Assembly: GCF_000327385.1 (NCBI RefSeq)
Contig: NW_008707778.1
Span: 399,906 to 463,905 of the forward strand
Direction: 5' to 3'
Origin: Lottia gigantea
Lineage: Eukaryota > Mollusca > Gastropoda > Lottiidae
Length of the DNA stretch: 64,000 bases
Shown: positions 35,901 to 45,384 of the stretch, one piece after another
How the letters are laid out: the number at the start of each line of letters is the position of its first letter
Position numbering within the stretch: the stretch's first letter is position 1
The notes under the pieces: generated by a model
What the model saw: only the letters and a program-made list of their open reading frames with translations
Told to the model about the DNA's origin: nothing
The model's database searches: none
Made by a program: the position numbers and the translations under genes

Positions 35901-38900
35901 AACATGTATGTCAAACGATTCAATTCCTTAGACAGTGACAATAAGGGATATATTACCATTAATGATCTTCGCAGATACTTCAAGGTATGCTTCCCCAAAA
36001 TTTTGAATCTTATTAAGACATGCAGGAATTTGGAGCTAGTTTCAGATATTTAACTTGTATTAAGTATTTCAGTTTTTGAATTTAGCTTCTCTTATCCTCA
36101 AAAGCTTAACTTAGCACCATTTTACATTTCCAGTCATCTGATTAGTCAATCACTAAAATATATTATATTACTTTGTCCAATCAGGATACCTAGGTTTATC
36201 ATAGCTAAGTTTTCAAGAATAAGGCCCCATAACTTTAGGATAACTGTAAAGCCTTATAATTTTATGACAAGAGTATTAAGATCTTCGATTGGTTGAAGCA
36301 ATTGAGTGATATTTTTGGACAATCAGATTTCTTGAAAAAATTCAATTGGCCTTGACCACTGTTTTGCCTAAAATCACAAGTGATCAGGGTTGTTGATATG
36401 GTAGCATTTGCCAGTCATAAAGATGATATCTTAAATGGTTTTAAGTCATTTGTTTTTAAAATATGCCTGTATGGTCTGAATGGTTGATTTTTTCGTTGTT
36501 CCCCAAAAAATCATTTTTGAGTCTTTTTTTTGAATTCTTAGAGAGATATGATGATGAATATCAGAAATTGAATGAATATGCATTATTTAATTCCTAACAA
36601 ATTTAATAGGGTTGCATTTCAGTTTACATGTCATGTTCAAATAACATCACATAGAACACTATTTACATATAAACTATTGATCTCTAATTGTTTGCAATAC
36701 CATGACCGAGTTCAACATCAGCTATCTGTAGGACTCATCAGAATGAAAATCTAACTTCGGTTCCTCTACAATTACATGAACTGTAAAAATGGACTAAATG
36801 TTTTATGCTATTGACAGCTTTTGTTGTCACTTATTGATTTGTAGACTAGTGGAGTGTCAGAATTCCCTTCTGAAAAGTGAAACAGATAGCTGAAATCAAC
36901 CTTAAGATTTGATTAGATGACTAGATCCTTTTATTGACAAGAAATTTGTTAGTTAAGCAGGTCAAAGGGGCTGACATAGAAAAGGCATCTAGTCGTTCGA
37001 ATGGGACAATTAACTGATACCTCTTGTCAGTTGAAGATCCTTTGACAGTTGGAAATTGAAAATGAGTAGGCTAATGCTACTGCCTGGCAAAATTTGCTAC
37101 ATTGCGTAGCATTGTTGGTCTTCATTCCATGCCTTATAAGAGATTTAAATTGCCAACAATTAAACTTGCTTCACTATCATTGCCCTATATGTATGTTACA
37201 AATTTTAAACCTTAACCATTACTATTCAGAAGATTAGTTGAAATTGTCAAAATGAGAATGATTTATGAATTAAACCAGAAATTCAATGTTTTGCCTGTTT
37301 ATATTTCAGAAGCAGGTATTTGTGACTTTGATTTTTGACTTATAACAATTTGTTTTAGTGGTTTTAATGTAGTTTTTCTTTTTCTCATTATGTTTATAAA
37401 AAATATTAGTCTATGAGTAACTCACTTTTCTAGCTATATCTTTCTCTATATTCTTCAAATTGGGATGGATTTTAACATTGGTTAAGACAGTACAATATAA
37501 GTACTTTGCTACAGGCTGTACACATTGATGACAGTTGGAAATCAAAAAGACTATCCTGATGATGTCTGTTCAGGGATCATTTTAAGCAGTATCACATAGC
37601 AGTTAGCGATATAACCCCTTTTTCCAACCAATTTTTCCTATGATTAGCCAAAATTAAAATTTATCACGACGATTTCTGAGTCAAATAAAATTGTATATTT
37701 TTCGTTAATTTTTTTTGTCAAATCTAGTAATATAAATGGCAACTCATGCCAGTCTTTATATCCTTAAGAAATTAACGTCATTGGTAATATCAATCTAATC
37801 TTCCAATGTTCAAATGCGAATCAAAATTTAACTTGATTAGCCAAAACTGAAATTTGCTATGATCAATTGCTAATCATTCTGAATTGAACCCTATGAGTGT
37901 ATATCAGAAACGTATGCCAACAGCTTAAGATGAGCTGTTTTTCAACATCCATATCTATATAAAACAGCATTTAAAGTTGACCAATTTACTTGACTTATAT
38001 ATTATGAAATATCTATATTACAGTCCCAAAGGATTGTAAAAACTTAAAAGGAAATTTAAAAAAACCAATGGATGTTTTTGAAAGAGATAAAAGCAAATGA
38101 AGTTCACAAAACAGTGTTTCTCCCTGTAGTGTAAAAACTAAAAAGCTGTTTTTTACTGAGCTTGCACACACTTTCCTTTTAACACAGCTCAGTCAGAAAT
38201 GTTTTAAATGCTTGGGGCACACTAACTGTTGCTAACGACACGAATCTTGAAATTAGCCCGCGCTACCACAACACGATTATCATGTTTCTGACAAGATTTT
38301 GAACATCAAGCCAGCTTGATTTTTTGTTTGTATTTTTTTTTCTCGTTGGTTAATGACGTGACAAGATTCCACAGAACGTCATCTTCAAATCAGAGTCGTT
38401 CTATATTATTTACTGTTGAATTTCACACAACATTACACACAACATCACAAAGTATTGAGAAATCTTCTGTCTCCTCATGTGTGCAACTGGGCTGTGAAAC
38501 GCTTGACAGGACTCTGGTCTGCGTCAAAAATTGCTAATTAAAACCGTTCATGTGCCCCAAGCATTAGTGAAATTTTCTATTTTCAATAAGAAGAGCACAA
38601 AATGAATGTAGATGATGGCTGGGTGTAGTGTTATTTTCTTCTATTCAAAATTTGATAATACTGGGTGTGATTAACAACAAATAATGTCTTAGAATTAACC
38701 TCTACCAGTCTAAATTCTCAAAATGAAGATAGAACTAATTCACAGTAAAAAAAAAATGATTCCAACAAAATGCACTTTAACCAAATTTTACATATTTTAA
38801 CTCATTGTAAGGGATGCTGTCAGCTCAGATAACATAGTCCTAATACCTTAATCACTTTTCAAAAAACAAATCTTGCTACAGTTTCATCTTCAATGAAATT

Positions 38901-40648
38901 AAAAAGAATGTACTATCGCTAAAAATTGATGTAATGAAAATAACAGCCTGCTGGTTCTATTTAATTCTAGAACTGAGCAATAGATTTATAATCTGAAAAG
39001 TGACACAGTTGGTTGAAATTCAGCTGATAAGCAATATCTGTATATCCAACTGGCCATTTGTTATTTTGATTAAGATTATTTTCAATTTTTCAATTGTAGC
39101 TTAATATAAACAATAAAACTAAAATATTTGAAGGATTTTTTTGACAACACTTAACCCTTTATTGAACACTTCTGCATGCACTTCATCAGTTTTGATATGA
39201 TACAGTGTTTGCAAGTATTCCTTTATCAAATTAAGGGTGTTTATGTCTTTGTAAAATTATTTTATTCAATTTTCTTAACTGCTTTCATTTATTAGCATTC
39301 CTTAGGCTTATTGCTTGGTGTTTATGGATCTTGCTACATTTTCCAAGTTTTGTATCTACCCAGTGATAAAGGAAAAATTATTAATTGCAGAAAATTGGTG
39401 AAAAGGTAACAGAGGATCAGTTGCATGAGATTTTAAATGAAGTAGATTTGAATAGAAATGCTCAAGTTGAAATGGGAGAATTTTTACAGGTACAATTTCA
39501 TTTCTTCATTCCATTAATTTATTGCTCCGTCCGTCCACATTTCTTGTAGCTTTATACAATTGTATTGGTAAACAAATAGTATGCATGTATATATTAATTA
39601 GATCTTGGTTAAGTTTGATTTTGGTAATTATCAGAAAAACGGTTTTTAAGTTATTTCCCCTGACTTTATAGAAACATTTCAAATTTGGGTTGTAGAGGCT
39701 ACAGTTTTTATCCGATCTTGATGAAACTTGGTATGTATATTTTGATAAGATGTCAGACAAGTTCGAATTTGGTAATTATCGCAAGAATGGTTTTGGGATA
39801 TTGCCCTTGAGTGTTAAATTTGGATTGTATCCACAATAGAGGCTACAGTTTTTATCCGATCTTGATGAAACTTGGTATGCATGTATATATTGATGAGATC
39901 TCAGTCGAGTCTGAACTTGATAATAATTGGATGAACGGTTTTAGAGTTATTGCCACTGTGTGTGCGCCGATGAAACCTTGATAAACCGTTTTTGAGGTTT
40001 TACCTTGACTCTTGATTATTTAAAAATTCATTATTAATCCACTTTAGATTTTGTTATCATTTCTGACAGTTAGTAGTAGGTGTATGTTACCTTGCCTGGC
40101 AAGCTATCTTTTTTTATTCTTCCAAGCTTATCTTTATTAATCCATTTCATTTATTCATTCATTTTTGTTCTTGTAGTTGATTTTTATTTTGTCACAATTA
40201 TGCTATGCATTTGTTGGTAATTGTGTGGTAATAAAGTATTCTCTGTATTTAAAATCTGAGTTTCAAAGGATAAGATTGTGTTTTGGTTTTGTGATGTAGG
40301 TTTTAGAGTTTCTTCGACCTTGCCATAAAAGCATAGTACAAGGCATCTTCACAATGTCATACTTCGTCTTATACCATGACTGCAATAACCATTATTCTTG
40401 AATCACAGTATGCACTGATTTGATTGGAGTGTACTCCATCAAATACAAACAATCAGAGCCCTCGATGAGAAGACTTAAGAGACTTTTCGTAGGTATAGTA
40501 TCTTGCCTTGACAATGAAAAATCGTTTTATTTTTCAGTTGATGAGTGCATTAAAATCAGGTGTATTAACCAATAATCGATTAGCTAAGGCCTCAGAATTA
40601 CCTGATGAAGATAGAATACCTGTAGAAAGAAGTGGCGGCGGAGTCTAA
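23983..40648 (+). CDS. GPD2: Mitochondrial FAD-dependent glycerol-3-phosphate dehydrogenase
   Basis: Oxidises glycerol-3-phosphate to dihydroxyacetone phosphate on the outer face of the inner mitochondrial membrane, passing electrons via FAD to ubiquinone. Coding exons: 23983-24078, 24410-24569, 25488-25612, 26082-26179, 28168-28331, 29049-29210, 30364-30508, 30922-31007, 31592-31699, 31959-32093, 33874-34052, 34453-34584, 35183-35341, 35796-35984, 39391-39489, 40538-40648. All phases join to 716 codons (715 aa; human 727). Hydrophobic N-terminus 11-28; FAD GxGxxG (GGGATGCG) 70-77; SSGTSSRSTKLIHGGVRYLQ block; PVYKWW at 157-162; C-terminal EF-hands at 629-640 (DSDNKGYITIND) and 665-676 (DLNRNAQVEMGE). 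The second loop has Ala where Gly is usual at position 6, so its Ca2+ affinity may be reduced. Introns 2 and 4 hold exon-derived tandem arrays, and intron 10 a Tc1-type transposon. An acceptor at 23938 implies a leader exon upstream, with a 5-codon uORF at 23939. Confidence 0.97.
24570..25060 (+). repeat. 84-bp array of exon 2 ends with splice donors (GPD2 intron 2)
   Basis: The last 63 bases or so of GPD2 coding exon 2 plus about 20 intron bases are repeated head to tail, with GTAAGT donors at 24570 (genuine), 24654, 24738, 24822, 24906 and 24990. A last diverged unit follows. The repeats keep gcagtaagtcgag/gtaagta intact. Copies differ from the real exon in ggatgtgtagcaacagag versus ggaggcggagcaacaggg, so the array grew from one altered copy. 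Reading past the first donor reaches TAA within two codons (GGT AAG TAA), so only the first donor yields full-length protein. Minus-strand open frames over this array are periodic artefacts. Confidence 0.95.
25099..25350 (+). mobile_element. Pearl-like (HINE-type) element, short form in GPD2 intron 2
   Basis: Starts TATACGCCCACATCTC and ends gtgggcgtatatggctgtgg then gctatctttatt. The body has cggtccgtcaaca and aaatgaaattcggtatgtgt. It follows the 84-bp array and ends 137 bases before GPD2 exon 3. Confidence 0.7.
26180..27988 (+). repeat. 66-bp array of exon 4 ends with splice donors (GPD2 intron 4)
   Basis: About 27 head-to-tail copies. Each is made of the last 50 or so bases of GPD2 coding exon 4 (tagctcctcatttagcttac through accagtttacaa) and about 16 bases of intron. 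The unit is 66 bp. Nearly every copy keeps tttacaa/GTGAGT; about four read aaATGAGT and have lost the donor. Because 66 is a multiple of three and one frame lacks stops, open frames of 134 and 448 codons result, but they are not in the GPD2 frame and are not genes. In the GPD2 frame the first extension reads AAG TGA. The distal half shows multi-unit periodicity (ctgtcatgtt variants alternating with ttatcatgtt), so blocks of units were amplified. Confidence 0.97.
28500..28670 (+). mobile_element. SINE copy in GPD2 intron 5
   Basis: Blocks acatggaaaaagcttaatag, gattctatgacagttggaaa and tcctggcagaatttctatta match the SINE body at 14361. The tRNA-like head is lost. Confidence 0.5.
28725..28985. 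mobile_element. Palindromic MITE-like repeat, family 1
   Basis: Left arm tatgtatcagggacactgaa with attccactaaatcaagcg; right arm inverted, ending gtctgtgatacacatagaaa. The arms can pair over much of about 250 bp around a centre near 28860. Same family as 46902 and 48590. Confidence 0.65.
29245..29520. repeat. About 57-bp tandem repeat in GPD2 intron 6, five copies
   Basis: Units contain acttgtttttgatgt, caatccatcttgagtcagct and tacagagctctgtcaa. The later copies have acaagagctgtgtcaa instead. Confidence 0.85.
29731..30341 (+). mobile_element. Pearl-like (HINE-type) element ending next to GPD2 exon 7
   Basis: Starts tatatgcccacatctctcta, contains cttcggtcggtcccttggtc and repeated body blocks (gttattgcccttgccccaaa, aaatgaaattc). 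It ends gtgggtgtatatggctgtga then ccactatcttta. Its right end lies about 22 bases upstream of the first base of GPD2 coding exon 7 (30364), so the element supplies the region where the branch point would be expected. Confidence 0.7.
31053..31121. repeat. 24-bp inverted repeat with one mismatch
   Basis: atcttagtactaggatatcc then taga at 31053-31076 pairs with tctagg then acatcctagtactaagat at 31098-31121, one mismatch, 21-nt loop. It lies in GPD2 intron 8, 46 bases downstream of exon 8, and would form a strong RNA hairpin. Confidence 0.85.
32173..33684 (+). mobile_element. Tc1/mariner-type DNA transposon in GPD2 intron 10
   Basis: Ends are inverted repeats identical over at least 22 bp (left gtgtccaaaagaaacgatac, right the exact complement), flanked on each side by TA (32171-32172 and 33685-33686), the Tc1/mariner target-site signature. 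Total length 1512 bp. It carries one transposase-like gene on the plus strand. The internal sequence is clearly richer in G+C than the surrounding intron, which with the matching ends points to a recent arrival. Confidence 0.95.
32428..33431 (+). pseudogene. Tc1-type DD34E transposase, one frameshift
   Basis: Starts MPRLTAIERERAVGM. An N-terminal helix-turn-helix (GATHVDVAKRLGCARITITR) is followed by a GRPRVTTPRED linker and a second DNA-binding unit. Catalytic residues: Asp in TFSDESRF, Asp in FQHDNARPHTA and Glu in SPDMNPIEHLWD, with 34 residues between the second Asp and the Glu. The frame stops at 33043-33045 and resumes in the next frame from about 33036 to TGA at 33429-33431, so a one-base deletion near 33035 breaks it. 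Without that, the total would be near 336 aa, normal for the family. This copy probably makes no active enzyme, but it is barely decayed. Confidence 0.93.
33695..33845 (+). mobile_element. SINE tail fragment in GPD2 intron 10
   Basis: gaggctgacatggaaaacgc, then a gtcaaatttccctcattgca block and cactgcattg, as in the SINE at 14361. It abuts the right flank of the Tc1-type transposon. Confidence 0.5.
36955..37110 (+). mobile_element. SINE tail fragment in GPD2 intron 14
   Basis: Contains gtcaaaggggctgacataga, gatcctttgacagttggaaa, gagtaggctaatgctactgc and ctggcaaaatttgctacatt. This is the best-preserved body section among headless copies. Confidence 0.6.
38207..38565. mobile_element. MITE with 15-bp terminal inverted repeats in GPD2 intron 14
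   Basis: AATGCTTGGGGCACA at 38207-38221 and TGTGCCCCAAGCATT at 38551-38565 are exact inverse copies. The 359-bp interior is more GC-rich than the intron and has no transposase. A clear target-site duplication is not visible, so the true ends may lie a few bases inside. Superfamily not assigned. Confidence 0.75.
39520..40112 (+). mobile_element. Pearl-like element, left-truncated, in GPD2 intron 15
   Basis: Begins at tattgctccgtccgtccaca without the TATACGCCCAC end. It has two diverged core units (gaggctacagtttttatccg and gatcttgatgaaacttggta occur twice) and ends taggtgtatgttaccttgcc then tggcaagctatcttt. Same 3' end type as the elements at 48925 and 58693. Confidence 0.7.
40342..40520. mobile_element. 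Palindromic MITE-like repeat, family 2
   Basis: gcatcttcacaatgtcatac, then ataccatgactgcaataacc and tttgattggagtgtactcca, match the arms of the full copies at 8823 and 56817. Confidence 0.55.
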
Positions 40649-40715
40649 GACATTGGGGAGCAGTCTAAGAAATGGAGAGGAGTCTAAGAAATCTGGAGGA
40701 GTCTAAAATGACTGA
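40638..40715 (+). repeat. Short imperfect duplication of the GPD2 stop-codon region
   Basis: The end of GPD2 (ggagtctaagac, stop TAA at 40646-40648) is followed by three more copies of GTCTAA spaced about 18-20 bp: agcagtctaagaaatgga, gaggagtctaagaaatct and ggaggagtctaaaatgac. The 3' UTR therefore begins with repeats of the stop-codon context. Confidence 0.75.
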
Positions 40716-40815
40716 CAATGCATCTGCCCACTGATGTTGTTGAATCACATTTGACAGTTTTGTTTGAAAGAATTGAAATATCAGCATCATTTTTTTGAGA
40801 TTTCCTTTTTTTGAG

Positions 40816-40821
40816 AATAAA
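40816..40821 (+). promoter_or_regulatory. Polyadenylation signal AATAAA for GPD2
   Basis: First AATAAA after the GPD2 stop, 168 bases downstream, followed by ttgttatgg. A second candidate lies at 42284-42289 and would give a longer 3' UTR. Confidence 0.5.
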
Positions 40822-42222
40822 TTTGTTATGGACTCAAACTTCAAAGAAAAGTACACAACCTTAGAAAATTTTGTTTTGAATATTTGTGAATTATGAGACC
40901 AAAGTGAATTCAGTAATGACAGTGGTTGCAGAGTATAACTGAAAATTGTACAGCCTAGCCTATTTCATCTTTTGTAACAAAATGAAATCAATTTCCATGT
41001 ACGTTGTGCATCAAGGTTAGATATTGTCAGATTGACTCATATACTCAATGGATCCTGAAACCTAGGTCCTGTTTCATAGATATCTTAAGATTAAATTTAT
41101 TGTACAGAGAGTATGTAAAATTCAATACTTACATCAAATTCTTATCGTAAGATTTTTTTGTTAAAGGGACCTAGGGTCTAATGCCATTTATTTATAACAA
41201 TCGCAAGTAATTAGATGCCATATTTCTGTTACTCGTTTACAAACTTGTATTATATATTACAGGGATTCAAATTGAGCACATCAGTTATATGCTATCATTA
41301 AGGTCCAGTTAAATTTCTAGGGGTCCAGTCGAGTTTTGAGGGGCCCAGTTAAATATTTACACATAGAGGTCCATTCATTTTTTAGGGGCTCAATCAAATT
41401 TTCATGGTCCAAGAGAATATAAATGTTAACATTTACAAAAATTGATTTAATATATATAATATTTTATTATAAGGTGTTGTGGGATTGAGAATACATAACA
41501 ATTTTTGAACTGGACGATTTCTAATTTGAACTCCTGTATTATGTATATTTACTCACCTGTATATCGTAATTTGTATTTTTGTGTTTTGGATATCTTTTAT
41601 TCCAATATGTTTTGAAATCTCAAAAAATACACAACAGAATTTTCAAAAGTTTTGTTTCATTTATAGATTGTTTTTCTAGATTTTGGTATTTAAATTTGTT
41701 AAGTTTTCAGATATTTAAGTTAAAGTAAATATATCATTTATTCTCATTTCACAACTTCAAACCACAAACCTCATTTAGTTTAATGTTTTATATTTTTATT
41801 GACCTGCATTATTCAAATATTTCTGTTATTTCTATTCTTATTTACCTAATATAGCAAGAAAAAGTTTGCCACTCTCAACTATATATCAGTATTTATCACT
41901 CAAATTGAAGTAAAATGGAATTTTTTATTAAGCCTTTGTGCAAGGTACAGAGATGCACTCTCCTCTAAATATCAATATTTATCAAACAAGTTCAATAATG
42001 TCATTTTTAGGAATTTGGCATGATAAAGATGTCCAAATATTGCATTGGTTTTGGTTGAGTAAAATCATAAAATTATTTGAATGCATTTATTGCTAACTGA
42101 CTGCCATCATGATTCTAAAGGACAACTTTGAATGATATTATCAAAGCGTTGTAAGGATCAGCAAAAGATCTGATTTTCATTTGTATTTTGATCAATTTTT
42201 TAAGTAACAAAGTTTTGCCTCA
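40822..42222. other. Gene-free interval after GPD2
   Basis: AT-rich sequence. Around 41310-41410 the motif ggtccagttaaattt recurs loosely (ggggtccagtcgagttttga, ggggcccagttaaatattta), a short degenerate repeat. No exon is supported. Confidence 0.4.
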
Positions 42223-42228
42223 TTTATT
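42223..42228 (-). promoter_or_regulatory. Minus-strand polyadenylation signal AATAAA
   Basis: TTTATT on the plus strand reads AATAAA on the minus strand, 133 bases beyond the stop codon of the candidate minus-strand exon at 42361. The spacing is right for its 3' end. Confidence 0.35.
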
Positions 42229-42360
42229 GTCTATTTTTTCATATTCTGTAGCATTTTGTCACTTTTTTGTAAAATATCTTTTTAATAAATGTTATTATTT
42301 TCTCGAACAGAGCATTTTGTGTAACATAATAACTAGAACAGGAATTCATTTTTACAAGAA

Positions 42361-42499
42361 TTAGTAGTAGTCTGACTCCTTCAGTGGAGAAATTGATTGT
42401 CGTCTGACTTTCAAAGGGGAAGCAACCAACAATTTGTTTTGTTGAAGATTGACAGTGAACAGCTGGTTGTTCATTTTCGAGAAAGCAGTCCAGATTGAA
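42361..42499 (-). CDS. Possible terminal exon of an unidentified minus-strand gene
   Basis: On the minus strand, ttttttaccttatttctag precedes an open 139-base stretch with codon use less AT-biased than its surroundings. It encodes SIWTAFSKMNNQLFTVNLQQ, then a run ending SPLKESDYY and TAA, with a minus-strand AATAAA 133 bases further on. Phase indicates an upstream exon (two bases of the first codon missing), unless translation starts at the internal Met. I found no partner exon between 42500 and 45300 and recognise no family. Function unknown; it could be spurious. Confidence 0.35.
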
Positions 42500-44215
42500 C
42501 TAGAAATAAGGTAAAAAATAAAAATGTCCATGTCAGTGACTATAAATCCTTGTTTAAGTGAATAAGTTTTCACATGCTTGAAATCAAGTAGGCCTACATT
42601 CCTGCTTACTATGGTTTCTATATACCTGTAGGGCCTACCGAAATGAATGAAGGTAGGCTAACTATACTTGTTTGTTTTGAAGTTTTGTATAATACGGTGC
42701 AGGTTAATAATAGCATTTTGTGGATATACCTCAGACAATCACTAGTATGGCGAAAAAAAAATTACACAAATTTCTACTTACATTAATATAAGTACAAACC
42801 ATGCCCCCTTTTCAAAAAGATATAAGACCTTGGTTCACCTTATCCAAATAGATTTTTAGTAGGAATGGAATATAATTTTGTATGAGAAAATATATAAATC
42901 ATGAGTTTCATGTGTATGCAGATTTAAAAATCATTTCACATCATGAAAACTTATTATCTGTCCCAAATATCAGGTTTCCGCTATAGTGAAACAAGTTAGT
43001 TAGACGTTATGGTTGAAATATATATAGCTGTCAATGGCAGCAACAGTTTATACATGGCAGACATAAATATGTTGTGCTTGTGAAGAACCTCATTACTTTA
43101 AAAGCATAATCATAAATTCCAGTTTTTCAAGGAAGTATTTGTTCCAGTTCCTGTACAATCAGGAGAATCAAATCGTCCCAAAATACAGAATGTCATATAT
43201 ATGTATATATATATATAGGCCAATATATATTTGTGCAGAACAAATTGGGCCAAATTGTGTGGTACCTGATACAAATATTGGCATTTACAACAACTGTTGA
43301 AATGAGTATATTAAGGCTGTATTTAGGTCCACACTTAAATTCAAGTTGAACTAATTTGGTTATTATAGCTAGGTCAATAGTTTGACATTTAGACAGTTTG
43401 AGGAGTTTGAAAAGGGGATCATAAATCTGGAGGGTACATGAACTTTGTATTCCTCATTAGTTTTTGGAAAATGGACAGCTCAGGGCTGATTATAATTTAA
43501 ATTGTTCTATTCAGTCTGGCAATATTCTCAGACATGAAAAGACAGTAGAAAAAACAGTAGGGATTTATAGAAGAAGGGAGGTAATGCAAAATGATCAAGG
43601 ATCTTGAAAGAAGTAATGGAAAGAAAAATCATAAAATGCATGCAATTCTACAGAAGGAGCAATAAAATGCCAATAAATTCTCGAATATTTTAACTTCATT
43701 ATCAGTTTCTAACATCTAACATGAATTCTTTTAGCCATAAAGAACTGTTCTTGGAACAATGATGGGTTTCAGATTGATAAAAACTTACACTCAGACTTCA
43801 CATAAACCTAAAACTTTTTACTCAACACTCATATTGTAATAGTATACTGAGTAATATATTATATCCTGCTGACATTATAAATATGTTTATTCATGAAGTA
43901 ATTACTATATTTTCACTTGCTGTATACTGTCACAGATAGCCATTCATTCAGAACCTCCATTTATATTAGATATATTTATTGAACATTGTTGACTCATTTC
44001 TGTTGTCTGTGTTTTATTTTATTATCTCCATGTGAGATCTGGATTTGAATGACAACATTGATACAGAGCACAAACTATTTTTTTATGACAATTATCTGAC
44101 TGACCTGATTATTGGGACATCTATGATACATTCAAACCATAGCACATTGATTGTTATATTTTGTGCTAAAATTTTGTGGCTCTGTGGTCACAATTTAAAG
44201 TAGCTTTCTTTATGT
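42500..44215. other. Gene-free interval with low-complexity AT
   Basis: Contains a TA dinucleotide run near 43195-43220. A possible plus-strand exon-like patch lies near 43138-43200 without a credible donor. No gene is supported. Confidence 0.4.
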
Positions 44216-45124
44216 GACAACTTGATACTGTTTTGTGACTATTTGGTCACTGTTTGATAACTGTTTTGTGACATGTTTTGTGACTATTTGGTCACTGTTT
44301 GATAACTGTTTTGTGACTATTTGGTCACTGTTTGATAGCTGTTTTGTGACATGTTTTGTGACTATTTGGTCACTGTTTGATAACTGTTTTGTGACATGTT
44401 TTGTGACTATTTGGTCACTGTTTGATAACTGTTTTGTGACTATTTGGTCACTGTTTGATAGCTGTTTTGTGACATGTTTTGTGACTATTTGGTCACTGTT
44501 TGATAACTGTTTTGTGACATGTTTTGTGACTATTTGGTCACTGTTTGATAACTGTTTTGTGACTATTTGGTCACTGTTTGATAGCTGTTTTGTGACATGT
44601 TTTGTGACTATTTGGTCACTGTTTGATAACTGTTTTGTGACTATTTGGTCACTGTTTGATAACTGTTTTGTGACATGTTTTGTGACTATTTGGTCACTGT
44701 TTGATAACTGTTTTGTGACTATTTGGTCACTGTTTGATAGCTGTTTTGTGACATGTTTTGTGACTATTTGGTCACTGTTTGATAACTGTTTTGTGACATG
44801 TTTTGTGACTATTTGGTCACTGTTTGATAACTGTTTTGTGACTATTTGGTCACTGTTTGATAGCTGTTTTGTGACATGTTTTGTGACTATTTGGTCACTG
44901 TTTGATAACTGTTTTGTGACATGTTTTGTGACTATTTGGTCACTGTTTGATAACTGTTTTTTGACTATTTGGTCACTGTTTGATAGCTGTTTTGTGACAT
45001 GTTTTGTGACTATTTGGTCACTGTTTGATAACTGTTTTGTGACATGTTTTGTGACTATTTGGTCACTGTTTGATAACTGTTTTGTGACTATTTGGTCACT
45101 GTTTGATAGCTGTTTTGTGACTAG
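44216..45124. repeat. Higher-order satellite, 33- and 45-bp units in a 123-bp period
   Basis: Built from gactatttggtcactgtttg then ataactgttttgt (33 bp), with a 12-bp insertion (gacatgttttgt) in some units (45 bp). The usual order is 45-33-45, giving a 123-bp higher-order period repeated about seven times. The third unit of each period has gatagctg instead of gataactg. One period is irregular near 44630-44690. Both strands are open for about 350 codons because all lengths are multiples of three and the units lack stops; I do not regard either as a gene. It ends about 240 bases upstream of the SLC15 start exon. Confidence 0.95.
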
Positions 45125-45384
45125 TTTGGAACTATTTTTTGAATATTCGATCACTTTTTTTTGTGATGTTTTGATTACTATATTCCATAAAATGGAATCC
45201 ATATACAATCTGTTTGGAACAGTCAATAAGAATTCAAAACAGCTTTGTAAAAGCATTTCTTTGACTTTGGAATAGATCATCGATGATTGAAACATCAAAT
45301 CAAACAGAAAGCCTCTGTATGAAGGTTGAGTTTTAATGTAAAGAAATGTGATGTATTTACAGGAGGTGTTTTGGGTAGTGATAA

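Noticed and set aside
43138-43200. Exon-like patch reading EVFVPVPVQSGESNRPKIQNV-type residues in part
   Set aside because: Only about 20 codons, no credible donor downstream (TA repeat follows) and no acceptor with a proper pyrimidine tract.
44210-45298. Long repetitive open frames on both strands (about 350 codons each)
   Set aside because: Both strands of one satellite are open for arithmetic reasons. There is no start context, signal or non-repeat domain.
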